The notes beneath the pieces were generated by a model, which ran no database searches, was not told where the DNA came from, and saw only the letters and a list, made by a program, of their open reading frames with translations. The position numbers and the translations under genes were made by a program. Below, one piece after another: positions 40,493 through 51,103 of a DNA stretch of 64,000 nucleotides (position 1 is the stretch's first letter; the number at the start of each line of letters is the position of its first letter). Location: positions 174,059-238,058 of the forward strand of contig NZ_JAPMIU010000006.1 of assembly GCF_026410505.1 (NCBI RefSeq). The letters are read 5' to 3'. Source of the DNA: Frateuria hangzhouensis (GTDB lineage Bacteria; Pseudomonadota; Gammaproteobacteria; Xanthomonadales; Rhodanobacteraceae).

Positions 40493-41354
40493 CGGCGGGC
40501 TCCCCTGGCAGGACAGCTGGAATGATCACGTAGAACACCGAGCCCTGCCCGGGACTGCTTTCCAGCCCGACCCGCCCGCCCAGCAGATGGCCGAAGCGCT
40601 TGCACAGAGCCAACCCCAGCCCCGTCCCGCGCAAGCGCTGCTGTAGCGGGGAATGGACCTGCGCGAAGTCCTCGAAGAGCTTGGCGTGCATCTCCTCGGG
40701 AATGCCGATGCCGCTGTCCCTGACCGAGAACCGTACCTCGGACTCACTTTCCACCCGGGCGCTGACCCGGACCTCGCCCTGCAAGGTGAACTTCAGCGCA
40801 TTGGAGATGAAGTTGCGCAATATCTGCGCCAGTTTCTTGTCGTCGGTGTAAAGCCTGGGAATATCCTTCGGCTCCTCGAACACCAGGTCGACCGCCGAAC
40901 TACCCGCGATCGGGCGGAACATGCCGCGCAACGCGGCGAACAGGTCGACCATGTCGAACCATGCAGGCGCGATGGTGATGCGCCCCGCCTCGACCTTGGC
41001 CAGGTCCAGCAGGTCATCCACCATCGAGCTCAATTCGCTTGCCGCGGACTGCACGAATCGCACCTGCTTGTGCTGCTCCTCGTTGAGTGGCCCGTCCAGC
41101 TCGTCGCCAAGCAGGCGCACGATGCTCAGGATCGCGCCCAGCGGCGTGCGGAACTCATGGCTCATGTAGGAAAGGAAACGGCTCTTGAGATCCGAGACCT
41201 GGCGCAGTTCCTCGGCCTGGGTGTCCAGCTCGGCGTACAGCGCCAGCACCCCCTGGTTGGTCTCGTCCAGTTCGGCGCGCAGCGCGGCCGCGTCCGCGCG
41301 CAACCGCGCAAGCTCGGCAGCGTCGTCACCGTTGATGGAGGGGAACTCAGCCAC
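40482..41354 (-). CDS. Cytoplasmic sensor histidine kinase of the stressosome operon
   Basis: 290 residues. An N-terminal coiled coil (about 12-55) leads straight into HisKA with SHEFRTPLGAILSIVRL (His66) and an HATPase with N-box ILRNFISNALKFT, RDSGIGIPEEMHAKLFEDF and GTGLGLALCKR. No membrane segment or sensor domain, so its signal must come from partners. Start GTG 41354 is chosen because GGAGG lies six bases upstream and the start overlaps the phosphatase stop; upstream in-frame sequence is phosphatase coding DNA in another frame. Confidence 0.9.
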   Translation of the reverse strand: MAEFPSINGDDAAELARLRADAAALRAELDETNQGVLALYAELDTQAEELRQVSDLKSRFLSYMSHEFRTPLGAILSIVRLLGDELDGPLNEEQHKQVRFVQSAASELSSMVDDLLDLAKVEAGRITIAPAWFDMVDLFAALRGMFRPIAGSSAVDLVFEEPKDIPRLYTDDKKLAQILRNFISNALKFTLQGEVRVSARVESESEVRFSVRDSGIGIPEEMHAKLFEDFAQVHSPLQQRLRGTGLGLALCKRFGHLLGGRVGLESSPGQGSVFYVIIPAVLPGEPADGA

Positions 41355-42363
41355 GTTGGGCCTCCAATGCAATGACCAACACGGTCGTGTCGTCCCGACC
41401 GCGGCAGAAATCCCGGTGCAGCAGCGCCGCCACGACCGCCGGATGGCGGTTCCACAGCCCGGGATAATCGCCCAGACGCCAGCGTGATTGAAGTCCGTCA
41501 CTGTGCATCACCAGCAACTGGCCCGCCGCCCCCGGGTACTCGAAGACCTGCGCCTTGCGGTACTGACCGCCAACGATGCCCGGGTGCGAAGCCAGGCCGC
41601 GGGATCCTTCGGCCCTGACCAGACTCGCGGAGATATTGCCGATACCCAGGAACTGGAGCACATCCTGTCCGTCGAAACGGGCGACGGCCAGGGCGCCGCC
41701 GCGGCTGCCAGCCATCTGCTGGTGTGCCGTTTCGAGCAGGCGTTCGGGTGCCTCGAAAGGGGACGCAGCGAAGGCCTGCGCCCCGGCGTCGGCTGCCAGG
41801 GCCGCCTGCGGACCATGCCCCAGTCCGTCGATCACCAGCGCGCTCAGGCGTTGTCCATCGACCGCCAGGCGCCAGGCATCACCGCACACGGCCTCGCCGT
41901 GGATCGCATGGTGGCTGATACCGAAACGGTAGTCCTGCCCGCGGGCATCCAGGCGCGGGTAAAGCCGCGCCAGCACGATCGAACCACGGTGATCGGCGTA
42001 GGCGTCGAACACCTGCGCCTGGCGCGCCAGTGCTCCCAGGCCGATGCCCTGGGTGCCCCGGCTCGAATAGCCATCGACCATGCAGTGGGAAAGGTCAAAG
42101 CCCGGGCCGCGGTCGATGGCGAGAATCTCCAGCCCTTGCGCCCGGCGTCCGGCCACGGTGCGCTGGTGCAAGACGCCGCGGCCGGCATGCTTGAGCACGT
42201 TGCTGGCAAGCTCGGTCGCCACTAGTGCTGCGCGACCGGCGTCGGTTTCATCGAAGCCGATCTGCTGCGCCCATTGCTGTGCCGTACGCCGTGCGTGCCC
42301 GACCTGGCTGGCATCATCCAGCAACAGTACCTTGGTGAGCGCGCCGGTGAGGCTTACGTCCAT
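41347..42363 (-). CDS. ATPase-SpoIIE phosphatase fusion (RsbT/RsbW-like + RsbX-like)
   Basis: 338 residues. N-terminal Bergerat-fold ATPase of the anti-sigma type: N-box TELASNVLKHAG (Asn55), DRGPGFDLSH and GTQGIGLGALARQ. C-terminal PP2C/SpoIIE-type phosphatase: GEAVCGDAWR (Asp162), VIDGLGHGPQAALAAD (Asp179) and the final RGRDDTTVLVIAL. In Bacillus RsbX dephosphorylates RsbS and RsbR to reset the stressosome; this phosphatase half is the likely counterpart. Start 42363 lies inside the rsbT 3' end (10-bp overlap). Confidence 0.9.
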   Translation of the reverse strand: MDVSLTGALTKVLLLDDASQVGHARRTAQQWAQQIGFDETDAGRAALVATELASNVLKHAGRGVLHQRTVAGRRAQGLEILAIDRGPGFDLSHCMVDGYSSRGTQGIGLGALARQAQVFDAYADHRGSIVLARLYPRLDARGQDYRFGISHHAIHGEAVCGDAWRLAVDGQRLSALVIDGLGHGPQAALAADAGAQAFAASPFEAPERLLETAHQQMAGSRGGALAVARFDGQDVLQFLGIGNISASLVRAEGSRGLASHPGIVGGQYRKAQVFEYPGAAGQLLVMHSDGLQSRWRLGDYPGLWNRHPAVVAALLHRDFCRGRDDTTVLVIALEAQRG

Positions 42364-42758
42364 CGAGCGATGCTGACGCGGGTGCCCTTGCCCGGCGCGC
42401 TGTCCAGCTCGAACTCGCTGACCAGGCGCTTGGCGCCACTCAGGCCGAGTCCCAGCCCGGTGCCCGAACTCCACCCGTCGGTCATCGCCTGGCGTATATC
42501 GCCTATGCCCGGCCCTTCATCCCGAAAAGTCAATCGCAGGCCGCTGCGCCCTTCTTCATCGAGGATCTGCCAATCCATGTCGCCGCCACCACCGTAGATG
42601 ACGGCGTTGCGGGCCAATTCGCTCGCCGCGGTGATCAGCTTGGTCTGGTCGACAAGCCGCAGACCGCACTCCTGGGCCAGTTTGCGCACTGCCTGGCGGG
42701 CCAGCACCACGTCCTGTTCCACGCGGATCGGCACGATGCCCTGATTGCGTACGCTCAT
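42354..42758 (-). CDS. rsbT: Stressosome serine/threonine kinase RsbT
   Basis: 134 residues, starting MSVRNQGIVPIRVEQDVVLA. Bergerat ATP-binding fold: N-box ITAASELARNAVIYGGGG (Asn51), RDEGPGIGDI and SSGTGLGLGLSGAKRL. Phosphorylates RsbR and RsbS in the stressosome and is then released to act downstream. In Bacillus it activates the RsbU phosphatase; there is no rsbU here. Overlaps rsbS by ATGA. Confidence 0.93.
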   Translation of the reverse strand: MSVRNQGIVPIRVEQDVVLARQAVRKLAQECGLRLVDQTKLITAASELARNAVIYGGGGDMDWQILDEEGRSGLRLTFRDEGPGIGDIRQAMTDGWSSGTGLGLGLSGAKRLVSEFELDSAPGKGTRVSIARWT

Positions 42759-43117
42759 GCATTCGCCACTCGTGCACTCAACAGCTTCATGCCGCGCTCG
42801 ACATCCAGCGCCGTACTCACGCCGGGCAGGGTCAGGCCGAGCTCCACCAGGGTTATGGCCACCTCCGGCTGCATGCCCACCAGCACCGTGTGCGCATCCA
42901 TGATGCGCGACTGCGCCGAAATGGTTCCTATCATCCGGCCGGTGAACGAATCGACGATATCCAGCGCCGAGATGTCAATCAGGACACCGCGGGCGGACGT
43001 CGCACTGATCCGTTCGCCCAGGTCTTCCTGCAGAGTGAGTGCGAGCTGGTCGTGCATGTCCACTTGGATCGTCACGAGCAGGAACTCGCCCATGCGCAGG
43101 ATCGGGATGCGTTCCAT
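42755..43117 (-). CDS. rsbS: Stressosome scaffold protein RsbS (STAS domain)
   Basis: 120 residues, single STAS domain. The phosphoacceptor Ser lies in ISALDIVDSFTGRM (Ser57), the site matching Ser59 of Bacillus subtilis RsbS. GVLIDISALDIVDSF and VLVGMQPEVAITLVELGL are typical. Antagonist that sequesters RsbT until phosphorylated. Four bases downstream of rsbR. Confidence 0.94.
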   Translation of the reverse strand: MERIPILRMGEFLLVTIQVDMHDQLALTLQEDLGERISATSARGVLIDISALDIVDSFTGRMIGTISAQSRIMDAHTVLVGMQPEVAITLVELGLTLPGVSTALDVERGMKLLSARVANA

Positions 43118-43121
43118 GGGG

Positions 43122-43976
43122 TCAGGCCTTCACCACGCTCAGGCCGGTACGCTTCAGTGCCAGTGCCAGGGCATCGGCAAGATTGGCCTTGGTAACGATA
43201 CCCTGCAGGTCCAGCCCAAGGTGGACGATCGTTTGTGCGATCTGAGGACGCACGCCGCTGATGATGCAATCGGCGCCCATCAGGCGGATCGCCGTGACCG
43301 TCTTCAACAGATGCTGGGCAACCAGCGTGTCGACCGTGGGAACGCCGGTAATGTCGATGATGGCGATCTCGGAACCGGTCTCCACGATGCGTTCCAGCAG
43401 CGATTCCATCACCACCTGGGTTCGCTGCGAGTCGAGCGTACCGATCATCGGCAGGGCGAGCACGCCGTCCCACAGCTTGACTACCGGGGTCGAAAGCTCC
43501 AGCAGTTCTTCCTGTTGCCGCCGGATCACTTCCTCGCGCGACTTCTGGAAACTCGCCACCGTGAAGAGCCCGAGCATGTCCAGGATCTCGGAGATCGCCC
43601 ATAGCTGCTCCGCGAGCAATCGCGGATCGTCGCTCAGGTCTCGCTGCAGAAGCGTAAACAGTGGCCGCTTGAGCGAAAAGATGAAATTGGCCGTGTGCTG
43701 GGATTCGAACCCCTGCAGCGCGCGGCTTCGCGAGAGCTTCTCCAGGAAGCCGCGCGCAGCGGCCCAAGCCTCGTCAGTGATGCCGGCGCCGCCGCCCTGG
43801 CGGACCCCCTTCACCAGCAGCTGGAGGAAATCGGCAGTCTGCTGACCCAGCTCCTCGGCGCTCATCCGCCGATCCTGGTCGGCGCCACTGCCTGCCAGGT
43901 CGACGTTCCATGCCTGCAACAGCCAGCCCTCGTTCTTTTGCAATGCATCAAGCGTACGTTGCTGCAACTCGGCCAT
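43122..43976 (-). CDS. rsbR: Stressosome co-antagonist/sensor RsbR
   Basis: 284 residues. The N-terminal ~150 residues are helical, of the RsbR non-haem globin-like sensor type (HTANFIFSLKRPLFTLLQRD), without an obvious cofactor His pocket that can be proved from sequence. The C-terminal STAS domain (about 160-284) has LPMIGTLDSQRTQ and IIDITGVPTVDTLVAQHLL. Ser183 and Thr217 fit the two RsbT phosphorylation sites of RsbRA by 34-residue spacing. First gene of the cassette; a 12-bp palindrome lies upstream. Confidence 0.93.
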   Translation of the reverse strand: MAELQQRTLDALQKNEGWLLQAWNVDLAGSGADQDRRMSAEELGQQTADFLQLLVKGVRQGGGAGITDEAWAAARGFLEKLSRSRALQGFESQHTANFIFSLKRPLFTLLQRDLSDDPRLLAEQLWAISEILDMLGLFTVASFQKSREEVIRRQQEELLELSTPVVKLWDGVLALPMIGTLDSQRTQVVMESLLERIVETGSEIAIIDITGVPTVDTLVAQHLLKTVTAIRLMGADCIISGVRPQIAQTIVHLGLDLQGIVTKANLADALALALKRTGLSVVKA

Positions 43977-43998
43977 GTCCGGTTTTCCCGCGCGAGAA

Positions 43999-44010
43999 GT
44001 GACCGGTCAC
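43999..44010. promoter_or_regulatory. 12-bp perfect palindrome upstream of rsbR
   Basis: GTGACCGGTCAC, 22 bp before the rsbR start and in the divergent spacer with the asparaginase-like gene. Candidate operator for either gene. On the plus side a TAAAAT (44088-44093), 29 bp before the asparaginase ATG, could be a -10 box, but no -35 match was found. Confidence 0.35.
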
Positions 44011-44122
44011 CATACGCCGGAAACATGCCCTGTGGAATAGCCGGGCGGCCGCTCGAAAAGGGGGCGGCGCAGTTCTCGGACTACGGCTAAAATGGACGTT
44101 CTCCCCAAGCGCGGCCCGGCCC

Positions 44123-44611
44123 ATGCAGCACCTGACGATCGTCACCACCGGCGGCACCATCGACAAGATCTATTTCGACGACAAGTCGGACTACAAGATC
44201 GGCGCGCCGCAGATCGGCGACATCCTCGGCCAGCTCGGGGTGGCGTTCGCCTTCGACGTGATCCCGATCCTGCGCAAGGACAGCCTGCACATGGGCGCGG
44301 AGGACCGCACGCTGGTCCGCTCGACCATCGAGGCGCAGCCGCACCGGCACGTGCTGGTGACGCACGGCACCGACACCATGGTGGAAACCGCGCGCGAACT
44401 GGCCTCCATTCCGGGCAAGGTGATCGTGCTGACCGGCGCGCTGAACCCGGCGCGCTTCCAGGGCTCCGATGCGGTGTTCAACATCGGCTGTGCGGTCGCC
44501 GCCGTGCAGACGCTGCCCGACGGCGTCTACATCACCATGAACGGCCGCGTGTGGGATCCGTCCAGGGTTCGCAAGAACCGGGCGGAAAACCGCTTCGAGG
44601 AAACCGGCTGA
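44123..44611 (+). CDS. Half-size asparaginase-domain protein
   Basis: 162 residues, only the N-terminal domain of L-asparaginase. Both active-site threonine regions are present: VTTGGTIDKIYFDD and LVTHGTDTMVETARELA, then VLTGALNPARF. The ~150-residue C-terminal domain, which completes the active site in known asparaginases, is absent, and a strong terminator follows within 45 bp, so this is not a window or frame artefact. Small stand-alone proteins of this type occur in other proteobacteria. Activity unknown. Confidence 0.85.
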   Translation: MQHLTIVTTGGTIDKIYFDDKSDYKIGAPQIGDILGQLGVAFAFDVIPILRKDSLHMGAEDRTLVRSTIEAQPHRHVLVTHGTDTMVETARELASIPGKVIVLTGALNPARFQGSDAVFNIGCAVAAVQTLPDGVYITMNGRVWDPSRVRKNRAENRFEETG

Positions 44612-44655
44612 CCCGCGCCCCACGACGCCGGAACACTGCGGTCGACCCAAACAAG

Positions 44656-44685
44656 GAACCCCGGCCGAAGCCGGGGTTCTTTTTT
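44656..44685 (+). terminator. Intrinsic terminator of the asparaginase-like gene
   Basis: 10-bp stem GAACCCCGGC / GCCGGGGTTC with CGAA loop followed by six Ts. On the minus strand the preceding bases are not T-rich, so it acts mainly in the plus direction. Confidence 0.9.
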
Positions 44686-44736
44686 GGAGCTTCCAGCAGA
44701 CCGTACCGGTTGCCAGGCACGGTCCCGAGGCCGACC

Positions 44737-47375
<2,639 letters not shown>

Positions 47376-47933
47376 CTACAGCATTCCGGTCTCCAGCTTG
47401 GCCGCGTCGGACATCATCGAGTGGTTCCAGGGCGGGTCGAACACCAGGTCGACGTCCGCGTCGGCAACGGTAGGGATCAGTTCGAGCTTGGTGCGCACGT
47501 CGTCGACCAGGATGTCGCCCATGCCGCAACCGGGCGCGGTGAGAGTCATCTTGACGTAGACCTTGCGCGCGCCGTCGCCGGCCGGGTCGATCGCGACGTC
47601 ATAGACCAGTCCCAGTTCCACCACGTTGATCGGGATCTCCGGATCGAACACGGTACGCAGCTGCTCCCAGACCAGTTTCTCCACGTCGTGGTCGCTGGCA
47701 TCGGCGGCCAGCTCGATCGGCGGCGGCGGCTCCTTGCCCAGCGCGTCGGCGTCGTGGCCGGCGATGCGGAACAGGTTGCCTTCGACGTACACGGTGAAAC
47801 TGCCACCCAGGGCCTGCGTGATGTAGCCGATCTGCCCGGCCGGGAGCGTCACGCTCTCGCCCTGCGGCACCATCACTGCCACGCAGTCACGCTCCAGGGT
47901 GAAGGGTTCGCTGCTCAGACTGAAACCACTCAT
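47376..47933 (-). CDS. sufT: Fe-S cluster assembly protein SufT
   Basis: 185 residues. An N-terminal ~85-residue domain specific to the long SufT form (CVAVMVPQGESVTLPAG, IGYITQALGGSFTVYV) precedes a DUF59/MIP18 domain: VWEQLRTVFDPEIPINVVEL, GLVYDV, MTLTAPGCGMGDIL and FDPPWNHSMMSD. The conserved Cys in APGCGMG may take part in Fe-S handling. No other suf gene is adjacent. Ends at a strong terminator. Confidence 0.9.
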   Translation of the reverse strand: MSGFSLSSEPFTLERDCVAVMVPQGESVTLPAGQIGYITQALGGSFTVYVEGNLFRIAGHDADALGKEPPPPIELAADASDHDVEKLVWEQLRTVFDPEIPINVVELGLVYDVAIDPAGDGARKVYVKMTLTAPGCGMGDILVDDVRTKLELIPTVADADVDLVFDPPWNHSMMSDAAKLETGML

Positions 47934-48166
47934 GCCGATCCTGCCAAATCACTATCGGGGGCCGCGAGGGGTGTCGCGGGAAGCGCCTATTATGCCGCGC
48001 CGGCGGCATCACCCGCTGATCAAGATCAGGCGCGCGCGGCCGATATCAAGGAGGCGACGCGCGCATGCGTCCGGCCCGGGCGCCTGCGCGGTTATCATGT
48101 CTGTTTGCTTTGACCTCGCAGGAAACGCATGCGCCCCGATCGCCACTGTCCAGGTAACCGCCGCCC

Positions 48167-48589
48167 GTGCGCCTGATTCCCGTGTTGTTCGCCGCCTTCA
48201 GCGCGGCCATGCTCGGCCTTGCCGCCGGCGCGGTATGGATGGTTCCCACGATGGCTCTGCGCCGGCCGTTGCCTGTGCTGGCACTGCTCGTCGGCTGGCT
48301 GCTTGCGCTGGCGGTGCGCAGTTGGGTGCGCCCGGCGGGGCGCGTGGCTGCCGCGATGGCCGCGGGTGCGACCGTGCTGGCCGCGATCTACGTGGAGATG
48401 CTTACCGCCGCCGCGCGCATCGCCGGCTCCATGGGCATCGGCCTGCTCGACGCCTTGCGCGAGGCCGGCCTGGCCATGCTGCTGTCACTGGCAAGGCTGG
48501 CGCTGCAGCCGGTCGATATCGGCTTCACGCTGGCCGGCGCGCTGCTGGCCGCCTGGGTCGCCAGCCGCCCGCCGCGAAAAACGCCGTAG
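48167..48589 (+). CDS. Small hydrophobic membrane protein
   Basis: 140 residues from a GTG start. Four predicted membrane segments (about 4-26, 32-50, 58-80 and 100-130). No motif recognised. A TATCAT at 48093-48098 could be its -10 box. Its stop codon TAG is the GTAG end of the adjoining family A repeat, so the C-terminus has probably been set by the repeat. Confidence 0.6.
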   Translation: MRLIPVLFAAFSAAMLGLAAGAVWMVPTMALRRPLPVLALLVGWLLALAVRSWVRPAGRVAAAMAAGATVLAAIYVEMLTAAARIAGSMGIGLLDALREAGLAMLLSLARLALQPVDIGFTLAGALLAAWVASRPPRKTP

Positions 48590-48649
48590 GGTGGGCTTCA
48601 GCCCACCAGGGCTCTTCCGCGAGAGGGTGGTGGGCTGAAGCCCACTACG
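48585..48649. repeat. Palindromic doublet, family A, between convergent genes
   Basis: Left copy CGTAGGGTGGGCTTCAGCCC, right copy GGTGGGCTGAAGCCCACTAC, about 25 bp between. The left TAG is the stop of the plus-strand membrane protein gene and the right TAG (on minus) is the stop of pntB. The element thus fills the whole convergent spacer. Confidence 0.88.
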
Positions 48650-50072
48650 CATCCAGGCCCTTGAGCGCCGCCACCAGTTCGGCGGCCATTGCCTGCCCAT
48701 CGCCATAAAGCATGCGCGCGTTGTCGGCGTAGAACAGTGCGTTCTCGATGCCGGCAAACCCGGTGCCCTTGCCACGCTTGACCACGATGACATTCCGCGC
48801 CGCCGCCACGTCCAGGATCGGCATGCCGTAGATCGGCGAGGCCGGGTCGGTCTTGGCCAGCGGGTTGACTACGTCATTGGCACCGATCACCAACGCCACG
48901 TCGGTGCTGGGGAACTCGGGATTGATCTCGTCCATGTCGGCGATGAGGTCGTACGGCACGCCCGCCTCGGCCAGCAGCACGTTCATGTGGCCGGGCATGC
49001 GGCCGGCCACCGGGTGGATGGCGAACTTCACCTTCACCCCGCGTTCGATCAGCAACCGCGCGAACTCCCACACCTTGTGCTGCGCCTGCGCCACCGCCAT
49101 GCCGTAACCGGGCACGATCACCACGCGCTCGGCGTAGGCCATCATCACCGCCGCGTCCGCCGCCTCGATCGGCTTCTGCGCGCCGTCGATCGCCTGCGCC
49201 GCGCCCGCCGCGGCGCCGAAGCTGCCGAACAGCACGTTGCCCAGCGATCGGTTCATCGCCCGCGCCATCAGCTGGGTGAGCAAGGTGCCGGCCGCGCCGA
49301 CCACGGTACCGGCGATGATCATCGACTCGTTGCCCAGCACGAAACCCTCGAATGCCACCGCCAGGCCGGTGAAGGCGTTGTACAGCGAGATCACCACCGG
49401 CATGTCGGCGCCGCCGATCGGCAGCGTCATCATCAGGCCGAACAGCAGCGCCAGCGCGAAGAAGCCGGCGATCAGCGGCGGCGTCAGCAGGCCGCCGACC
49501 ATCAACGCGCCCAGCACGACCGCCAACGCCAGCACCAGCAGGTTCACCAGCCGCTGGCCGGGGAAGGTGAAGCGCCGATCCAGCCAGCCCTGCAGCTTGG
49601 CAAAGGCGACCAGCGAGCCGGAAAAGCTCACCGCGCCGATCAGCGCGCCCAGCACCGCCAAGGCGAGCTGCGCCGCGCCGGGCGCCTGGCCGTCGGCGCT
49701 GAACCGCCCGCCATCGAGCAGGGTCACCGCCGCACCCGCGAAGCCGACCAGTTCGGCCGCACCGATCGCCGCCGCGGCGCCACCACCCATGCCGTTGTAC
49801 AGCGCCACCATCTGCGGCATCGCGGTCATCGCCACGCGCCGGCCCGACCACCAGGCCGCCGCCGTGCCGATCAGCAGCGCCACCAGGATCAGGCCGCGGT
49901 TGTGCAGGTCCGGCAGTGCGAACGTCGCCAGCACCGCCAGCAGCATGCCCGCTCCCGCCCACACGATGCCGCCGCGCGCGCTGCGCGGCGAACTCATGCG
50001 CTTGAGCCCCAGGATGAACAGCAGCGCGGCAATGAAGTAGCAGGCCTTGATCGCCCCCGGCAGCCAGCCCAT
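48645..50072 (-). CDS. pntB: NAD(P) transhydrogenase subunit beta
   Basis: Proton-translocating transhydrogenase, membrane domain plus NADP(H)-binding domain III. 475 residues. Eight or nine membrane segments in the first ~275 residues; domain III has VIVPGYGMAVAQAQHKVWEF, FAIHPVAGRMPGHMNVLLAE, DINPEF-like DEINPEFPSTDVALVIGAND and VVKRGKGTGFAGIENALFY. Start overlaps the pntAb stop by one base. The stop codon lies in the adjacent repeat. Confidence 0.96.
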   Translation of the reverse strand: MGWLPGAIKACYFIAALLFILGLKRMSSPRSARGGIVWAGAGMLLAVLATFALPDLHNRGLILVALLIGTAAAWWSGRRVAMTAMPQMVALYNGMGGGAAAAIGAAELVGFAGAAVTLLDGGRFSADGQAPGAAQLALAVLGALIGAVSFSGSLVAFAKLQGWLDRRFTFPGQRLVNLLVLALAVVLGALMVGGLLTPPLIAGFFALALLFGLMMTLPIGGADMPVVISLYNAFTGLAVAFEGFVLGNESMIIAGTVVGAAGTLLTQLMARAMNRSLGNVLFGSFGAAAGAAQAIDGAQKPIEAADAAVMMAYAERVVIVPGYGMAVAQAQHKVWEFARLLIERGVKVKFAIHPVAGRMPGHMNVLLAEAGVPYDLIADMDEINPEFPSTDVALVIGANDVVNPLAKTDPASPIYGMPILDVAAARNVIVVKRGKGTGFAGIENALFYADNARMLYGDGQAMAAELVAALKGLDA

Positions 50073-50374
50073 CAGCGCGACTCCCGGCCGCCCGGGCGGC
50101 TGGACTTGAACATCTCCAGCATGCGCTCGGTCACCACGTAACCGCCGGCGGCGTTGCCGGCGCCCAGCAGCACGCCGAGAAAGCCGATGCCGATCTCCAG
50201 CGGCGTTTGCGCGTGTCCCAGCGCAATCATGGCGCCGACCAGCACGATCCCGTGGATGAAGTTCGAACCGGACATCAGCGGCGTATGCAGGATCACCGGC
50301 ACCCGCGCGATGATCTCGTAACCGGTGAAGGCCGCGAGCATGAAGACATACAGCGCCAGGAAACCGTCGAGCAT
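50072..50374 (-). CDS. pntAb: NAD(P) transhydrogenase subunit alpha, part 2
   Basis: Membrane part of split PntA, 100 residues with three or four hydrophobic segments (FLALYVFMLAAFTGYEIIA, LMSGSNFIHGIVLVGAMIAL, LGVLLGAGNAAGGYVV). GIVLVGAMIAL and MLEMFK are typical. AGGGG precedes the ATG. Coupled to pntB. Its usual upstream neighbour pntAa is 6.8 kb away. Confidence 0.93.
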   Translation of the reverse strand: MLDGFLALYVFMLAAFTGYEIIARVPVILHTPLMSGSNFIHGIVLVGAMIALGHAQTPLEIGIGFLGVLLGAGNAAGGYVVTERMLEMFKSSRPGGRESR

Positions 50375-50521
50375 GACCCCTTCCCCTGTCCGCGCGCCCC
50401 GTCGAGCGGCCGCCACCGCATCATACGGTCGCGCTCCGCGCGGCGCGAGCCATGGCCCGGCGTCGCGGCGATATACTCCGGACGCACCGCTGCGGCGGTG
50501 GCAACCCTGCGGAGGGATGCG

Positions 50522-51079
50522 ATGCGCCAGGACACCACGGAACTGGTCCAGGCAATCGGCCGCGGCGAAGTCGTCGCGCTCGACCTGTTGTTCGCACGGG
50601 TCTACGGCGAACTCAAGCGCGTCGCCCGCCGGCAGTTGCACAGCGCGCATTCGCCGACCGTCGACACCACCGGCCTGGTGCACGATGCCTACCTGAAGCT
50701 GGCCTCCCCGCAAGGGCTGGACCTGCACAGCCGCAAGCATTTTTTCGCGCTGGCCGCCAAGGCGATGCGCCAGATCGTGGTCGATCACGCACGCGCCCAC
50801 GCAGCCGGAAAGCGCGGCGGCGGCGTGGCTGCGGTGGCGCTCGATGCCGCCGCCGAAGTGGCCGCCGGCGACATGGCCCCCGACCAGTTGCTGCAGCTGG
50901 ACCGCGCGCTGACCGAGCTGGAAAGCCAGCAGCCGCGCCTGGTGGCGCTTATCGAGATGCGCTTCTTCGCCGGCCTGGAGCTGGCCGACATCGCCGCCAT
51001 GCAGGAGGTGAGCGAGCGCACGCTCAACCGCGACTGGCGGCGCGCCCGCGCCGAGCTGTACGCGGCCTTGTATCCCTGA
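50522..51079 (+). CDS. ECF43-like sigma factor (TIGR02999 type)
   Basis: 185 residues. Start ATG 50522 has GGAGGG a few bases upstream. Region 2 reads TTELVQAIGRGEVVALDLLF and TVDTTGLVHDAYLKLA; region 4 RLVALIEMRFFAGLELADIA and VSERTLNRDWRRARAELYAA. The region-2.2 acidic core (usually DLVQETF) is replaced by TTGLVHDAY, as in sigma factors that are activated by Ser/Thr phosphorylation. The kinase gene follows at 24 bp. In Xanthomonas citri such a pair (EcfK/PknS) controls type VI secretion; whether that holds here is unknown. Confidence 0.85.
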   Translation: MRQDTTELVQAIGRGEVVALDLLFARVYGELKRVARRQLHSAHSPTVDTTGLVHDAYLKLASPQGLDLHSRKHFFALAAKAMRQIVVDHARAHAAGKRGGGVAAVALDAAAEVAAGDMAPDQLLQLDRALTELESQQPRLVALIEMRFFAGLELADIAAMQEVSERTLNRDWRRARAELYAALYP

Positions 51080-51103
51080 AAGCCGTTGAAACGGGAAAAC
51101 GGC

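Noticed and set aside
44123..44611. Asparaginase as a truncated pseudogene
   Set aside because: The frame is clean, has its own terminator, and short stand-alone asparaginase-domain proteins are known in related bacteria.
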